Source of the DNA: Hygrocybe punicea
Taxonomy: Eukaryota > Basidiomycota > Agaricomycetes > Agaricales > Hygrophoraceae
Direction of reading: 5' to 3'
Length of the DNA: 64,000 nt
Assembly: GCA_963556145.1 (NCBI GenBank)
Contig: OY744466.1
Coordinates: 5,243,820-5,307,819 of the forward strand
Part shown: positions 46,903-58,514 of the stretch, one piece after another
Layout: each line of letters opens with the position of its first letter
Position numbering within the stretch: the first letter of the stretch is position 1
Translations under genes and position numbers: made by a program
The notes under the pieces: model-generated
Database searches by the model: none
What the model was told of the DNA's origin: nothing
What the model saw: only the letters and a program-made list of their open reading frames with translations

Positions 46903-46960
46903 ACCCATACCCGTACCCGTACCCGTACCTGTACCTGTACCTGTACCTGTACCCGTACCC
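46903..46960 (+). repeat. ACCCGT/ACCTGT hexamer microsatellite
   Basis: Nine or so hexamers (TACCCG, TACCTG) inside the left end of the hAT element. GGGTAACCCGTG- and GGGTATGGGT-like motifs occur at both hAT ends (46880-47070 and 50692-50730), as expected of subterminal repeats. Confidence 0.7.
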
Positions 46961-47097
46961 ATGGTAAACTCATACCCAGATGGCGGGTATGGGTTTTCTA
47001 ATTTTTTAGACCCTGGGGTACATGTGTATCTGAACCCATCACAGGTAAGTTGAGGTAACCCGTGAGTCCCCAGCAAATACATGGCTTCTGAGTATGG

Positions 47098-50000
47098 CTA
47101 TACAACAATTGCATCCCACCCATCAGGCAAGGCCTCCTCATTGTCATCACTGGCTGCCTCAACTAGTGATGGACAGGTTCGGTTTGGTCCGGTTCAGGCC
47201 AAAAAAATCCGAACCTTGAACCTAACCTAAGGTTCAGTTCAGTCAATACACTGAACCTTGAACTGAACCTTAGGTTCAGGTTCAAACAGATTCAGTTCAG
47301 GTTCACCCTGATCTGAACCCTGAACCAAACCTGTAAGTGTATCATAGGGCTAGATTACATTTTTATTCAGTATAAAGGCCTTTGTTTTATGCCTTATAGT
47401 TATATAGCATGAAAAAAGGTTTCTTTAGCAGCAAATTGTCTGTATTACTGTACATTTGTATCACTTAAAGATAAAATGATCAAGAAATTAACCTTATCAG
47501 CTTCAATATTGCAGCTGTAGTACTTAAAAATAATGATAATATAATACATCACACATACTTGAGGCTTACCTTGGCACAATCCTCAGATATTATACAACTT
47601 ATACCAACTTATCCCTGACAAATCCAGGCTCAAACCCCCTGAGGAAGAGTGGCAGGGTTTAACAGGAAGTTGTTAGCTACAACAAGAGAAAAGTGATCAT
47701 GTTTCTTCTGAAAATTAGGCAAAATTATATCACATTTGTTAAAGTTTAGGTTCTGGTTCGAACTGGTTCGAACCAGATTCACAGAATTTGCCCCCTGCCT
47801 GAACCTTGAACTGAACCTCAGGTTTGGTTCAGGCTAAAGCTTGAACCTGAACCCTAATTCAGGTTCAGTTCAGTTCGGTTCAGGTCCGAACCTTGGTTCA
47901 GAACCAAACCTATCCATCACTAGCCTCAACAGTCACAGCATAAATATCTTTATCTTTAATCAAACCCGCCAAGCTCCAACTCCCAAGGCACAGAAGTGCA
48001 TGGATTGATTGCGAGGATAGTTGATTCTGGATATGACTCAAAACAATTCGGCCTTCACTGAAGACATGCTCGATGTCAGTAGATGTCACTATTTATAGCA
48101 TCAATATATTTTCATGCATAAAAAGATTGAGCCACTTACCAGGAATCGTTAAATAATCAAGAGCCATCCATGCAAGACAAGGGAACATCGCTTTATGTTC
48201 TTGCCACCATAAAAGGACATCCTGCACTTGTTCAGGATCTGTGCTGAGGTACTGTGCAAGTTTGTCATGATAATCGGATGGCTTGGGTGCCATCAAAGTA
48301 GGTAGATTATCAAAGATGTTTTCCATCTATACAAATGTCATTAGAGGTATGCATGAAATAATCAAACGAGTACCTTGTGCTTTTTTCTTGGGGGCGAATT
48401 GATACCAGATTCATTGCCATCAGGCTTACTGGGCAGTGTCGCATATGACCATTCAAATTCCTCATGGACAATCTCTTCTGCTGTTGCGATCCAATCAGCT
48501 GGCCAACCGGCATTCCTGAAATATTGGAGCTTGTGATGTGGATGTAAGACTACATCATGGCGGTGAGTAACAACCTTGATTGGAAGACAACTCAAATGTA
48601 CCCATTGCAATTCGATATACCTCAGATGCATTGGACTTGTCATAATAATTGTTGAGAATTTTCTTCACAATGCTGAGGGCCACAGGGATCGACGGCTTCA
48701 TTTTGGGGTCCTGAGATTGAGTAGTGAGTACCTCGTCAATGTGATCCATTGTGGGAATCATGGTGGCAAGGTTGGGTGTAGCACGTGAAAAGAATAGGGT
48801 CGCATCTTTGAAGACCTGACCAAAAAAGGTGTTATTATACAGTTCAACATTCAACATTCAACATTCAACACTCACCTTCAGTGCACTGCAAAGCTCTTCT
48901 GCCATCTCCCATTCTCCACTATCCAGTTCATACTTCCACAGGTCAGCTTTCTTGTTTCTGGAAAGTTCATTGATGGCTGCATGATATCGCAATGCAAATT
49001 CCAACATGTTGTATGTGGAGTTCCATCGCGTTCTCACATCCTGTGGCATTTTTGCTGCTTTCAGGTTCAACTTTTCCAGCATCCCGAACCACAATGGCAA
49101 TAGGATTGTGCTGGAGTGGATGATAGTGAAGGAGATCTTGTGAAGCTACAAAGGTCTGGTCAGGCAAATCTCTTCCAATGTAGGTGCTGAACGCTGAACG
49201 CTGAACGCACCTTGACAAGCAGGATCTGCACAGGCCTGAGGTTTTTGTTCAGCACTTCGTAATTGCCATTGGACAAATCTTCATCTTCCACGTTGGCATC
49301 ATCTTGCTCACCCTCCCATTCTCTCTGTGTGATCTCCTCCTCGATATCAATTCCTTTGGCAAGTTCTTGCAGTTCTCTCTCAGCCTCATTCAATGTACTA
49401 TTATCACCACCCTTGGGAACATCAAACTGGCACACTACTCTCATAGCAACAAGTGCAATAATATGGTTGAAGCATCTCGTGCGATTGGCGGCCCCTGGGA
49501 AGCTTTGGATGAGGTTTTGGAGTTCATCAATCATCATATCATTGCAGCTCGCATTGTCACATGTTATGCTCAATACCTTCATATGAACAGTGAGTGATTT
49601 ACTTGGCTTGTGTGCAAGTTTGTCACTGACTTTAGCTGATATCCCAAAATCATCAATTATCTTGGCAAACGCAGCCGCTAGGTTTGTTCCCGAGTGTGAC
49701 ATGGCAACCTCCACCAAATCAAGTAGCAGAGACATAGGACGACCATTTACCTCAAAATGGACTGTAACTGCCACGAATGCTTTGTGGTTTGGTGATGTCC
49801 ACGCGTCGGTTGCAAAATTGAGGTCGCCTTCATATTCTTGGAGCAACTTTGCTATTTGCTTGTGGGCGTTCACGAAGACTTTTTTTACATCGCATGATAA
49901 TGTTGATGGAGATGGTATGTGATATTCAGGATGCCTTGTCTTCATCAGGCTCTGGAACCCACGGTCGCTAATGATATTAAAAGGTCTTTTACTCTCACAG

Positions 50001-50623
50001 ACCCAATGAACCATCTCCACCCTAGTACTCCCAATCAATTTTAAATACCCCCATATGATTTTCATCACATACCTTGCTTCAGACGCTGTGTGTTGTCAAT
50101 GGGAATATGTGACTTTCCCCTTACCCTTTCTTGCAAATGCTGCCGTGATTGATTGTGGGTCTAGAAATCCTTTTATTGTTGTCTATCGCACCTCATTTGC
50201 AGTGTCCACTTTGTCTGCACAGGCAATCACCTCTTCACCCCAACATTTTTTAGCATGCTTCCGCATGTTACCAGTAGACTTGGCATCACCCTTGTCGAGG
50301 TACCTCCACACTCCTTGTGATTTGTGTTTGCACTCGAGTGCCATACAAACGAAAGTATGGTAATGATGGCTGGCTTCTGGACTCTTCCTACTTTTAGCTG
50401 TGCTTTTTCCTGCATCTTCCATAATGATGTCTCCTTGTTCTTCCAGTACTTCACCAATGTGAGTTGCTTCATCGTCGTCAACATCCTCAATAGTCACTGA
50501 TGATCGTCGATTCGAAGTCTTTGAAGGTTCTTGTCTTGTCTGGCCAGACTTTTTCTTGCTTTTGGCTTTGGCGACAGGCTGTGTTGGTGCTTTAATAGTT
50601 TTTTTATGAATAGTGGGTGCCAT
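47098..50623 (-). pseudogene. hAT-family transposase (BED finger), interrupted near its 3' end
   Basis: The minus strand from ATG 50623 encodes a basic N-terminus and a BED-type finger (FVCMALECK ... GNMRKHAKKC). The RNase H-fold core follows: FATDAWTSPNHKAFVAVTVH with the first catalytic Asp, LSITCDNASCNDMM with the second, TRCFNHIIALVAM and VRTRWNSTYNMLEFAL. The C-terminal hAT dimerisation region has LLWWQEHKAMFPCLAWMALD and then, after an intron, TSTDIEHVFSEGRIVLS. Several short introns separate these. Two defects are seen: an in-frame TGA at 50098-50100, where relatives have CGA (Arg), and a 759 bp hAT MITE at 47164-47922 splitting the last codons. Past the MITE the original C-terminus and TAG (47098-47100) are still readable. 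The enzyme would cut and paste its own element in the nucleus; this copy is dead. The element's left end lies within the Plavaka gene. Confidence 0.85.
47164..47922. mobile_element. hAT MITE with perfect 8 bp target duplication
   Basis: The ends TAGTGATGGACAGGTTCGGT and (inverted) TAGTGATGGATAGGTTTGGT are flanked by GCCTCAAC at 47156-47163 and 47923-47930. The interior is rich in GGTTCAGGTTC/GAACC subterminal repeats at both sides and AT-rich in the centre, with no coding capacity. Confidence 0.95.
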
Positions 50624-50741
50624 GGTGGTTGGTTGAAATGTGGCTGCCTCATTGTCTGTATAGTTCTCATTATACTTGACTCATTGTGGCAGGTAACCCG
50701 TGACGGGTATGGGTTTTTACCCGGGTCAGAAAATACATACA

Positions 50742-50890
50742 TTACAAATTTGAATTTGGGAATCTTCAAATCCTTTAACCATATGGAGTAATGCTGGTAC
50801 TCCATATGGTAATCTCAGTACCCAAGGTTAAAGAATTTGTAGACTCTCAAATTCAAAATTTGTAATGTATTAGTAATGTATTTGTATCAT
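50742..50890. repeat. Small palindromic repeat
   Basis: AATACATACATTACAAATTTG...CCATATGGAGTA is mirrored by TACTCCATATGG...CAAATTTTGTAATGTATT-like sequence around 50797, giving inverted arms of about 60-70 bp. Possibly a MITE that obscures the right end of the hAT element. 50890-51195 holds no gene. Confidence 0.6.
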
Positions 50891-51199
50891 GCTAAAATCT
50901 TATTTTGTGCACTGTGTTATTAGAAATATGAGTGTGAAGGAGGCCAAATCGAGTCAGCCTGAGATTGCAAGCAGCTAATATGAAAGAACACACATCAAGA
51001 AAGCAAGGGAGATAGAGGCACATTTTTCCTGAATGCAGTGTTTACATATCTCCTTTACTGTAAGTTTAATTCTGCGCACTGATGTCCAGATCCTCCTCAC
51101 GACCTTTCACCGGACTATATTTCTCCCTTACACTATTCAGCCCGCCTAAGGTCGTGTTCACATTTGTCGGTGCCTAACAATGCCAACCCAGTGAGGAAA

Positions 51200-54146
51200 T
51201 TAACTGGATTCCTGTCTGCGGCACTCAAGCTTGGCTTCTTGTAGTCCAGCGGCTCCCGGGTTCATCGACCTTCCTAAGTCCTTGTCAACGCCCTTTCCCT
51301 CATAAATCGACTTCCAACCATCTGAAGCCTGCAGGAGCGCCATCCAAATGTTTTCCAGGGAAATTTCTACGGCGCCGAGGATGTCAGCTGAAATACCCGC
51401 GCACCAGATCTCGTAGACAGCGGCATTGTATTCACTGGTTGGCTCGCGTCTGACCATGGTAAGAGACGGCGTCTTTGCGGCCAACGCAAAAACGATCTTG
51501 ATAAGGGGAATGGCGGTTTCGCCTGCCTTCAGGATTTTGAGGGTATACACATTCATGGCATCGAAGAGTGCCTGGTGAGGTTTTTCCTTAAAAGCGGCGT
51601 CGTTCTTGCCCTGCCAAAGTATTAGACCAAGATTTTTGCGCTCCAACTTCGAGCCATTCCGAAGGAAAGGGTTGATTCCATCAATGGCATATTGATTATT
51701 GGCACACAGGACGGCCGCCCCTCGACCGAACAACAACAGCAAGGACTCAGCATCAATGGCTGCGTATTCGTGAACTTTCACATAATGGTTGAAATGCATT
51801 TGAGCGTTGGGGAAATCTACCAGGAGTGGCTGTAGCACGGCTTGATCATGAAATAGTCTCGTTGTCAAAAAGGGGCCGACGTCCATTATTCGAGATCCGG
51901 GGCAGCCATGTTTATCCGGAGTACCGACGGCCTTGTCGCGAGCGATAGTGAACAATAACATAATCAAAAATTCGCCGCGATCGCCTTTATTAATCGAGAA
52001 TCCTTCCAAAACAGATTTCATAGCCTTCGGAACATTGAACGACGGCTGCGCCATGACGCTATATGCTGCTTCAGAAAGGAGTGGTTCTGAAGCGGATACC
52101 GTTACCATGCTCTCGAAGGCAGCATCGATCTTGAGGCAGACACGCATATGACCCTCCACTTGTTTCCTTTCGTTTGCCTGAGCAATATACGTGGTGGAAT
52201 TGAATTCCAACGGTATTTGCTGCGATAGGCAGGCTAATCGTTGATCATCGCTGAATTCTCCGACTCTGCGGATCGGCGTTGAGGAGCTTCGTTGCGGCAA
52301 ATGTAACAATGTCCTCGCGTACAGCCTTGTCGCCAGCATCGTATAACGAGCCGAATCTCATAAACCAATGGATAGGTCAGCCGAAGGGATACGTTAGAAC
52401 TCATAGGGCACATACGCACAAGGGACGACCGTAGTGGGCCATATGAACAGGAGAAGTCAGCTTCGGAAGATCCCAATCTTCACAGAGAGAGATTTTCTGG
52501 GCTAGCGTGTCGAACCCGAGGTCCGTGAACGGCTGGATCAGGACCAGTTCACCAGAAATTATTCTTCGCGAGAAATCTTCCTCGGGGGCAGAGGTAAACT
52601 GAGAGATCTTCCCCGTCGTTGACAAGAGAGCAAAGCATGAGAATCGGTGCAAAGCCCGCCATGCATGTTGCAACTCGCTGAAGTTGGACCACTGTATCAA
52701 TTCGGTGGTTTTCCGTTGTGTCAAGGTATGCGCCTCGTCGACAGCGAGGATGACAAGAGGGCCATCATTATTGGCCTTGTCACGACCTGTCTGCCGCTTG
52801 GTTCTTTGACCCGAGCGAGTTTTCGGTTCGGATGGCGTTGGGGAATCTTGTTCTCCACCTCGTAGGAATGCGACCAACTCTCCGCACGCTCGTGCAGGGG
52901 CAAAAGCATATGAAGAATCCTTCGTGCTTGGTGAGGCATAGATTGGGACAGCTTGTTGCTCAGTCATGTCTTCATCTTCTGACTACGGAACAACGAAGGA
53001 GTCAGCCAGATTACAAGCGAGGTCAATCGAAGTACCTGAGCTGAGGCGATTTTCTTCGCACGTTGGATTACATCATGATAGAATTTCAACCGAAAGGGAT
53101 TTGGCGCTTTGAAAGATTGACCTTCCGTCATCTTCATCCTGAACTGAGGAGCGATTTCGTCGTCATCGAAGGCTGAAAAATCTTTCCGAAGCGTTTCTAA
53201 GGTATGGTCAAACAATGCCTCCAGGAGGGCGCATTGTCGGCCGTATACCTCGACCTGCGTACCGTCAGCAGCCAAAAAATCCCGGACTTCGTTATCAGCA
53301 GGAGGATAACCTGAAATTAAAGTAGCATAAGCGGTTCGCTATTGTGCGAACAGCAGAGTTCAAGCATGAAAGTTACCGGTAGAATGAGGGCCTCTGAGGT
53401 TGATTGGTATCACAAAGTGTTGTTTTCCGAGCTCATCTACTGTCCTCGATTTTCCCATGCCAGAGGATTGCACGATGGCCGCATAATGAGCATATGTGCG
53501 TTCATTTTTGCGGTTATAGTGGTCCTCAATGTGTCTCCAAAGAGCTTGCGCTGCCCCGCCGGAAAACTCGCGTTCCCAAGATTGTTAAACGGCTGAAGAC
53601 ATGTGAATATTTTAAACCAGGACAATAAATATTTAGTAAAAGTCGCACCTCTCTCCTGTCCGTATGTTGGCAGGACGTGATTTGGGGTCGTTGTTGTTGC
53701 GGATGCCTTCCGGAGTAGCTCTAGAATGGTGCTTAGAATTATTGATTTAGAACAAGTGAGCAACTGGACGTACCGAGACAACGGACATGTTTGTAAGAAC
53801 TACTCGTATAGGAATCTCCAACGAGTTTCATAAGATCTGGGTCGTCTCCAAGGGCATCGATGTAGTAATCGTTTTCAGCTGGCACATGAAACAACTTGGA
53901 ATGTGGGCCATCCGCAGCAACATCCCAGACAAATTTCAGGACCCAGGCCATGTGAGTTTCGTCGCTAGGGTTATATGTGCGGGGTTTCTTGCCCTTTCCT
54001 AAGAGAAGCTGCTGGACTTGTTCATCTTGTCGCCAATACTGCTCCTCTGACCATAGATCGGTGGCAATGCGAAGACGCTTAACACTGCGACTCGGATTCC
54101 CTTTGGGAGAAGTCGATGCGGAACGCTTGGCATTGTCCCGACGCAT
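51200..54146 (-). CDS. P-loop NTPase fused to a restriction-endonuclease-like domain (CRN/RHS-type), possibly frameshifted
   Basis: The likely start is ATG at 54146 (MRRDNAKRSASTS), because the longer frame to 54233 opens with GTG. Exon 1 (54146-53774, donor GTACGT) holds LWSEEQYWRQ and FVWDVAADGPHSKLFHVPAE. A later exon has the Walker A motif AAIVQSSGMGKSRTVDELG followed by HFVIPINLRG; next come YPPADNEVRDFL and LVILAVDEAHTL (Walker B, near 52760), LLSTTGKISQF (sensor 1) and HMAHYGRPL. The C-terminal half (52250-51200) has SEPLLSEAAY, an EF..LLFTIARDK helix, AIDGINPFL and LGLILWQGKN, an E...D...QxK pattern like a PD-(D/E)xK nuclease. Between FGSLYDAGDKAVRED and DDQRLACLSQQIP (about 52260) the frame shifts by one base, so the gene may be inactive, or the base call wrong. 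Such NTPase-nuclease proteins are known from crinkler/RHS-type effector families. Boundaries of the second exon are unresolved. Confidence 0.6.
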
Positions 54147-54254
54147 GGGACCAAAACTCGAACGTCGCGAACGCGAGGCAACTTCGCCATATGAATCGTA
54201 TGACCAAATTTTCCAAAATCCGCCCAAGATCACGTGGCACCGGCATCAACTATC
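54147..54254. promoter_or_regulatory. Shared divergent promoter with CACGTG palindrome
   Basis: Only 108 bp separate the proposed ATG codons of two related, oppositely transcribed NTPase genes. CACGTG, the binding site of bHLH factors in fungi, lies at 54231-54236, 21 bp from the plus-strand ATG. No TATA box is evident. Confidence 0.45.
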
Positions 54255-57200
54255 ATGGACGCGATATCCAACGACTTTTCACGCTTGTCTGTTGGCGATG
54301 TACATGCCCCCGCCGAACCTTCCACCACTCCTGCCCTTAGAAAGGTATCGCAGGAGCGCGATGGCTTCACCGATGACGATCACCAGCTACTCGATGCGAA
54401 GATCGAGAAAGCATTTAGCGCATTCCGGAAATTCAATGAGGAACCTGATTTGCCTACAATTCTCGTCAACATCACCGCCGCGGACAACAGACTAATAACG
54501 TTCTCAACGGACGAAGCAGAGCAACTGCTTCATCGGGAACCCTCCATCGCGAGGGTACTAAGGAACGCGTGGCAAGCAGGGTCGTTCAAGGAAGTACGAC
54601 GAATAGGTGTGTTTGCCGTCCTATAACTTGCTAACGTTGAGCTCCTAGGCTCAACACTACACAGACCTTCTCTGGCCGGATGCTCCCAGTGTCTCTCGTA
54701 GGAGTCTGCCACCCACCGCAGACAGAGAGGTCACAAGTGAGCATTGACATACTTTTGAACATTCCTTGATGATAAGATTATTCTGGTCTAGAACAAGGTA
54801 TTGGAATCCCTCTTCGGAGAAGTCGAGTTGCCTAACATATCGGTGCGATGCAGTGCTCGGCAGAGCGTGGGATAACCTCTATATCGGCGATCTTCACGTC
54901 CTGATGCTCAACAACATTTGTGCCTTGAATAAAGCGGAACTCTACGGAAATCAAATTTCCATCATACAGAGCTCCGGCTATGGCAAGTCACGTATGGTGC
55001 ACGAACAAGCAAAATTAGTTTTCACTATTCCATTCAACCTTCGACCCGCCCTTGATGATCGAGGTGAGTTGTTCATTGACTCAATTTCGTCTTGCGAGAC
55101 TTAATCTTCCAATAGATCTCGCCTTTCCACCGGCTGACGACACCATCCGTAACTGTCTCACTCGCGTTCTTGACCTGAACGGGGTCACCAATATGTACCT
55201 TCGATTTTTCATATCCTTGTTTGAAGGTATTCGAAGCGAACTGGAGAAACATAAACCAACTTTTGAGAATTCCCGTATGTTCGCGGCTTGGTGGTCGACG
55301 CAACTAGTTGAGATTCGTCAGGAACTTTATTCTCGTGTGGCCAACGACACTGGGAAAGACATTTTTACAAAGGTGCGTGAAGAAGCATGTCATAGAAACG
55401 GGTCTCATGATCGGTGCAGACCGATAACCCCCGTCAATCTACTAGTAGAGATCAAAATATATGTGAGGTCGAGCAAACTGCTCTGGAAAATCGAGCCAGG
55501 AGTGAATTGGGAAGACTTTTGAAGCAGCTGCGAGCGTCGTATAGCGGAAAACCCGAATACGCAATTGAAATGGTCATATATTTCGACGAAGCTCATTCAT
55601 TGACGCCACACAAACCGCAAAACGAAACCCAGAAGACGTTATATGATGTCTTATGCTCCGTCATAAATGTTTTTTTGAAGTTCCCTGTGTTTGCCATATT
55701 CCTCTCCACAAATAGTGATTTGGCCGAATTTGCCACGCCTCGAAACCTCGCCAGGTCGGCTCGCATCCGCGAAGGTCGAGCAACGATTCATGCTCCGATT
55801 ACCGAGACGCCCTTTGACTGCTACCCTGATATGCTGATCAGGCCGGAAACAATGTCTCTCGCAGAGACTACCAGCGTAGAGTACTTAGCTCGATTTGGGA
55901 GGCCGTTGTGAGTGTAATTGTACCTTCCTTCCCAAAGTTTTTCCTTCTGTCTGACTCCCACGTAGGTTTTGGACCATGATACAGGCTGCCGGATTGAAAA
56001 AAGATTCTGTTTGCCTTCAGGTTATGGAACTCGCGCAGGCGAAGCTTTTGGGCACGCACGATATCAAAATCCAGTTTCCTGCGGTGTCACCCAAGGCGAA
56101 ATTGGCTGTGGTGGACTGCATTTTGATGCTAGATTTCGAAGTCCGGCGAGAAAATGTTCAATTGACGGAGGCCTCCTTGGTTGCAAGCCATATGCGGACT
56201 GCCTTTTCCGTCCCGAAAGACCTTGTGTACCTGCGATCGGGGTATCCGTCGGAGCCTATCATAGCAGAAGCTGCTTGCAGACAACTTGCGTCCTGGACCG
56301 AGCAAAAGCCGAACGCGTTCCTCGAGATTGTCAACGAGAATATCACATCCGGGCTGCTGAATTATGGCGAGATGGGTGAACTCACAGGGCGTGCACTCAT
56401 ATGGGATGCCTACCGGCGCGCCGTACGACATGAGCACCTTACTGCTCAGGACAGTATCAACTATAGCGCTGGATGTCTCTTGACCACCTTCATAGAAATG
56501 CTGTTTGCCGAACCCCACGCGACGACGATCCTTGATTCCCAACCCGACAATCGTAACCAAGGCCCAAACGTTGATCTCCAACCTCAGAAACTCCGGGAGG
56601 CCTTTCAGGGTGCGAAAATACGCTTCACACACTTCGGGAAAATGGCGGATGACAGTGGTACGACGACGTACTCCGCCTGGGCAGCGTTCATGAGGAGCAT
56701 GGTTATTACATGCCGCAGTGGGCAACCAACGCTTGATTGTGTGCTTCCCGTACATCTTTGGGACAAAAAACTCTGCGAGTGGGTTATGTCGGGTATTCTT
56801 GTGCAATTTAAGCGGCGCAAGCACGGAGGAAACTACTTCATCGACGAGAAAGACGTTGGCTTCTTCCCCAAGGCAAACTGCTCAGGCTGTCCAAATCACA
56901 AGCCCGAACCTCACCCGGATTCACGTCCCTACATCACACTAATTATGGAGGTTGGTGTGCAAACCTCAATACGTGAAAATGCAGTCACGAAAACCACAAG
57001 CTCATCCTCGCAGAGGAACCCTGCTACTACGCAAAATATCGCATCCAAAAAACCTGCTCACAGCCCAGCGGCACAACTCACGACGCCTATGAAAAGATTC
57101 ACTCAAACTATAATCAGTACCCCGTCTAAAGTTGTCATCGCGAAATCAGGTACTCATCATCACCCTCGTCCTGACCATCCACGTTACAGCATCAAAGCCT

Positions 57201-57475
57201 ATGGTTGTTCCCCGACTGTGTACCGAGGAATCCTCGAAGAGCAAAGGGCAAGTTTTGCGCTTTTACTGCGCTCTCGTGATTTTCTGGGAGAACATGCTCG
57301 GGGAGATGATGCTTCCATCGCCGCTCTCCGAAAAATGAAACCGTTCTGGAGTCGAGGCGCAAATTGCTATCATTGGATTGATTGTCCTGAACTCAGCGGT
57401 GTACAAGTCCAGTCTGAGGATCAGGAAGGAGTTTTCCTGTCAGACGTGGAAGACGAGGAAGATGGTTTTTCTTAG
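54255..57475 (+). CDS. P-loop NTPase fused to a restriction-endonuclease-like domain (CRN/RHS-type), partner of the minus-strand gene
   Basis: ATG 54255 (MDAISNDFSRLSVGDVHAP) is preferred over the upstream GTG. The N-terminal exon is followed by LNKAELYGNQISIIQSSGYG and KSRMVHE (Walker A), FTIPFNLRPA and LAFPPADDTIRNCL. After a 47 bp intron (GTGCGT...GTGCAG, 55374-55420) come VIYFDEAHSLTPH (Walker B), FAIFLSTNSDLAEFAT (sensor 1) and YLARFGRPL. The last exon starts FWTMIQAAGLKKDS at about 55965 and runs to TAG 57475, with SEPIIAEAACRQLA, ELTGRALIWDAYRRA, TLDCVLPVHLWDK and GILVQFKRRK, again an E...D...QxK nuclease-like order. A tail of about 200 Ser/Thr/Pro-rich residues ends in an acidic cluster. 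Near 54850 VELPNI and RAWDNLYIGDLHVLML are in different frames, so one indel or an unseen intron must lie there. No signal peptide or membrane segment. The family members are proposed effectors or transposon-derived nucleases. Confidence 0.6.
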
Positions 57476-57636
57476 CGAAGCCGAAAGAGGGCACCTTATC
57501 TTGGGCAACCATCAAAAACTTGGGGCGGAACAGATAAACCCAGGAAAACCCAGGCTCCTTCCAAGCCGGATTTCAGAGGGTGAGAGAGGACGGTACTATA
57601 TCATAGACGGGACATCCCGAGATTGTGTCTTATTTT

Positions 57637-58330
57637 AAAACTCCGTAACTTTGTCCTCTCGTCTTCAATACGGCTTGCATAAAACATTTGTAAACAATCC
57701 CGTCACACCGTTACTCCATCCCGATTTAGTATATCCCGATCTAGTCATCACCTGCTCGTACTCGACATGCTCAATGTACAGGCAGCAGCAGCCATTTTAC
57801 AGTGCATCTATGACCACAAAAATACTATCCATGAGCTTCTTTCCTTTGTCCTTCATAGTTCCTTCTTCTAAGACCATCCACTTGTTGTAGAGATCATGAC
57901 ACATCCAATCACAATAATTGATGCTCTCTATGATTGTCTGTGCTTGCGCAAACCTGTCATTGATTGGGCACTCAGTTTGGCATACCAGTCTCACTCGAAT
58001 GCTATCCGACCTGGCCAATAGAGGCATCCAAAATGTAAGTGTCTCCCCAGCTCCTGTTGCCGCAGTGAGAATGACATCGTTTTTCCGTTGTAGGAGTGCA
58101 TCTACTACGTGCAACTGCCACAGACAGGGAACCTGTCCAAATTGCTTTTCGGTAGCCTTCCATAGCTCTTCCAGTGAGGGGGCGCGTCCGGGGGGATTGA
58201 CTGCCATTTCATACAGGGGAGGACTAAATTTTGCTATAGCTATTCTACTTTTGGAAGCGTGACATTGTTTATAAATGTTTTGTGCAAGCCGTTGTAGAGA
58301 GGGTCGAGGGTAGTAAAGTTGTGGAGTTTG
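57637..58330. mobile_element. Inverted repeats enclosing a RecQ helicase fragment (Pack-type candidate)
   Basis: About 70 bp at 57637-57706 (CGGCTTGCATAAAACATTTG core) is mirrored at 58258-58330 (CAAATGTTTTGTGCAAGCCG-like, inverted). The sequence between is mostly helicase-derived. No target duplication was identified, so transposition is inferred only. Confidence 0.45.
57797..58208 (-). pseudogene. RecQ-type ATP-dependent DNA helicase, N-terminal fragment
   Basis: Begins MAVNPPGRAPSLEELWKATE and continues with the RecQ motif-0/I region VPCLWQLHVVDALLQRKNDV and ILTAATGAGETLTFWMPLL. In the Walker A loop the invariant Lys is Glu (GAGET instead of GAGKT or GMGKT), which would abolish ATP binding. 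After MPLLARSD the sequence leaves the RecQ pattern (motif Ia VTPLNxLGxQN is missing), and no helicase motifs II-VI follow. Full-length fungal RecQ helicases unwind DNA in the nucleus during recombination and repair. This piece sits exactly between two inverted repeats, so it may be a captured gene fragment rather than the relic of a local gene. Confidence 0.7.
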
Positions 58331-58514
58331 AAATTTTTGTGATGCGGAGTCTCTAAGTCTCGGAAACATCCTTCACCTGCTGCAACCCTCACCCTCTCTA
58401 CATCGGCTTGGTAGGAGCCTGAGGAAAACCCCATATTTTTAGTTTGATTACAGTCGTGCCCAAATGTAATGACATCTGTGAGAAAATTTGAGACGTGCAA
58501 CACATCTTTGCCTA

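Noticed and set aside
46787..47053. 88-codon frame with a PVPVPV repeat
   Set aside because: It starts in Plavaka sequence and runs through a hexamer microsatellite in the hAT end; it is a chimera of two elements.
53999..54495. Alternative frames across the divergent NTPase promoter
   Set aside because: They overlap the first exons of both genes in wrong frames and contain no family motifs.
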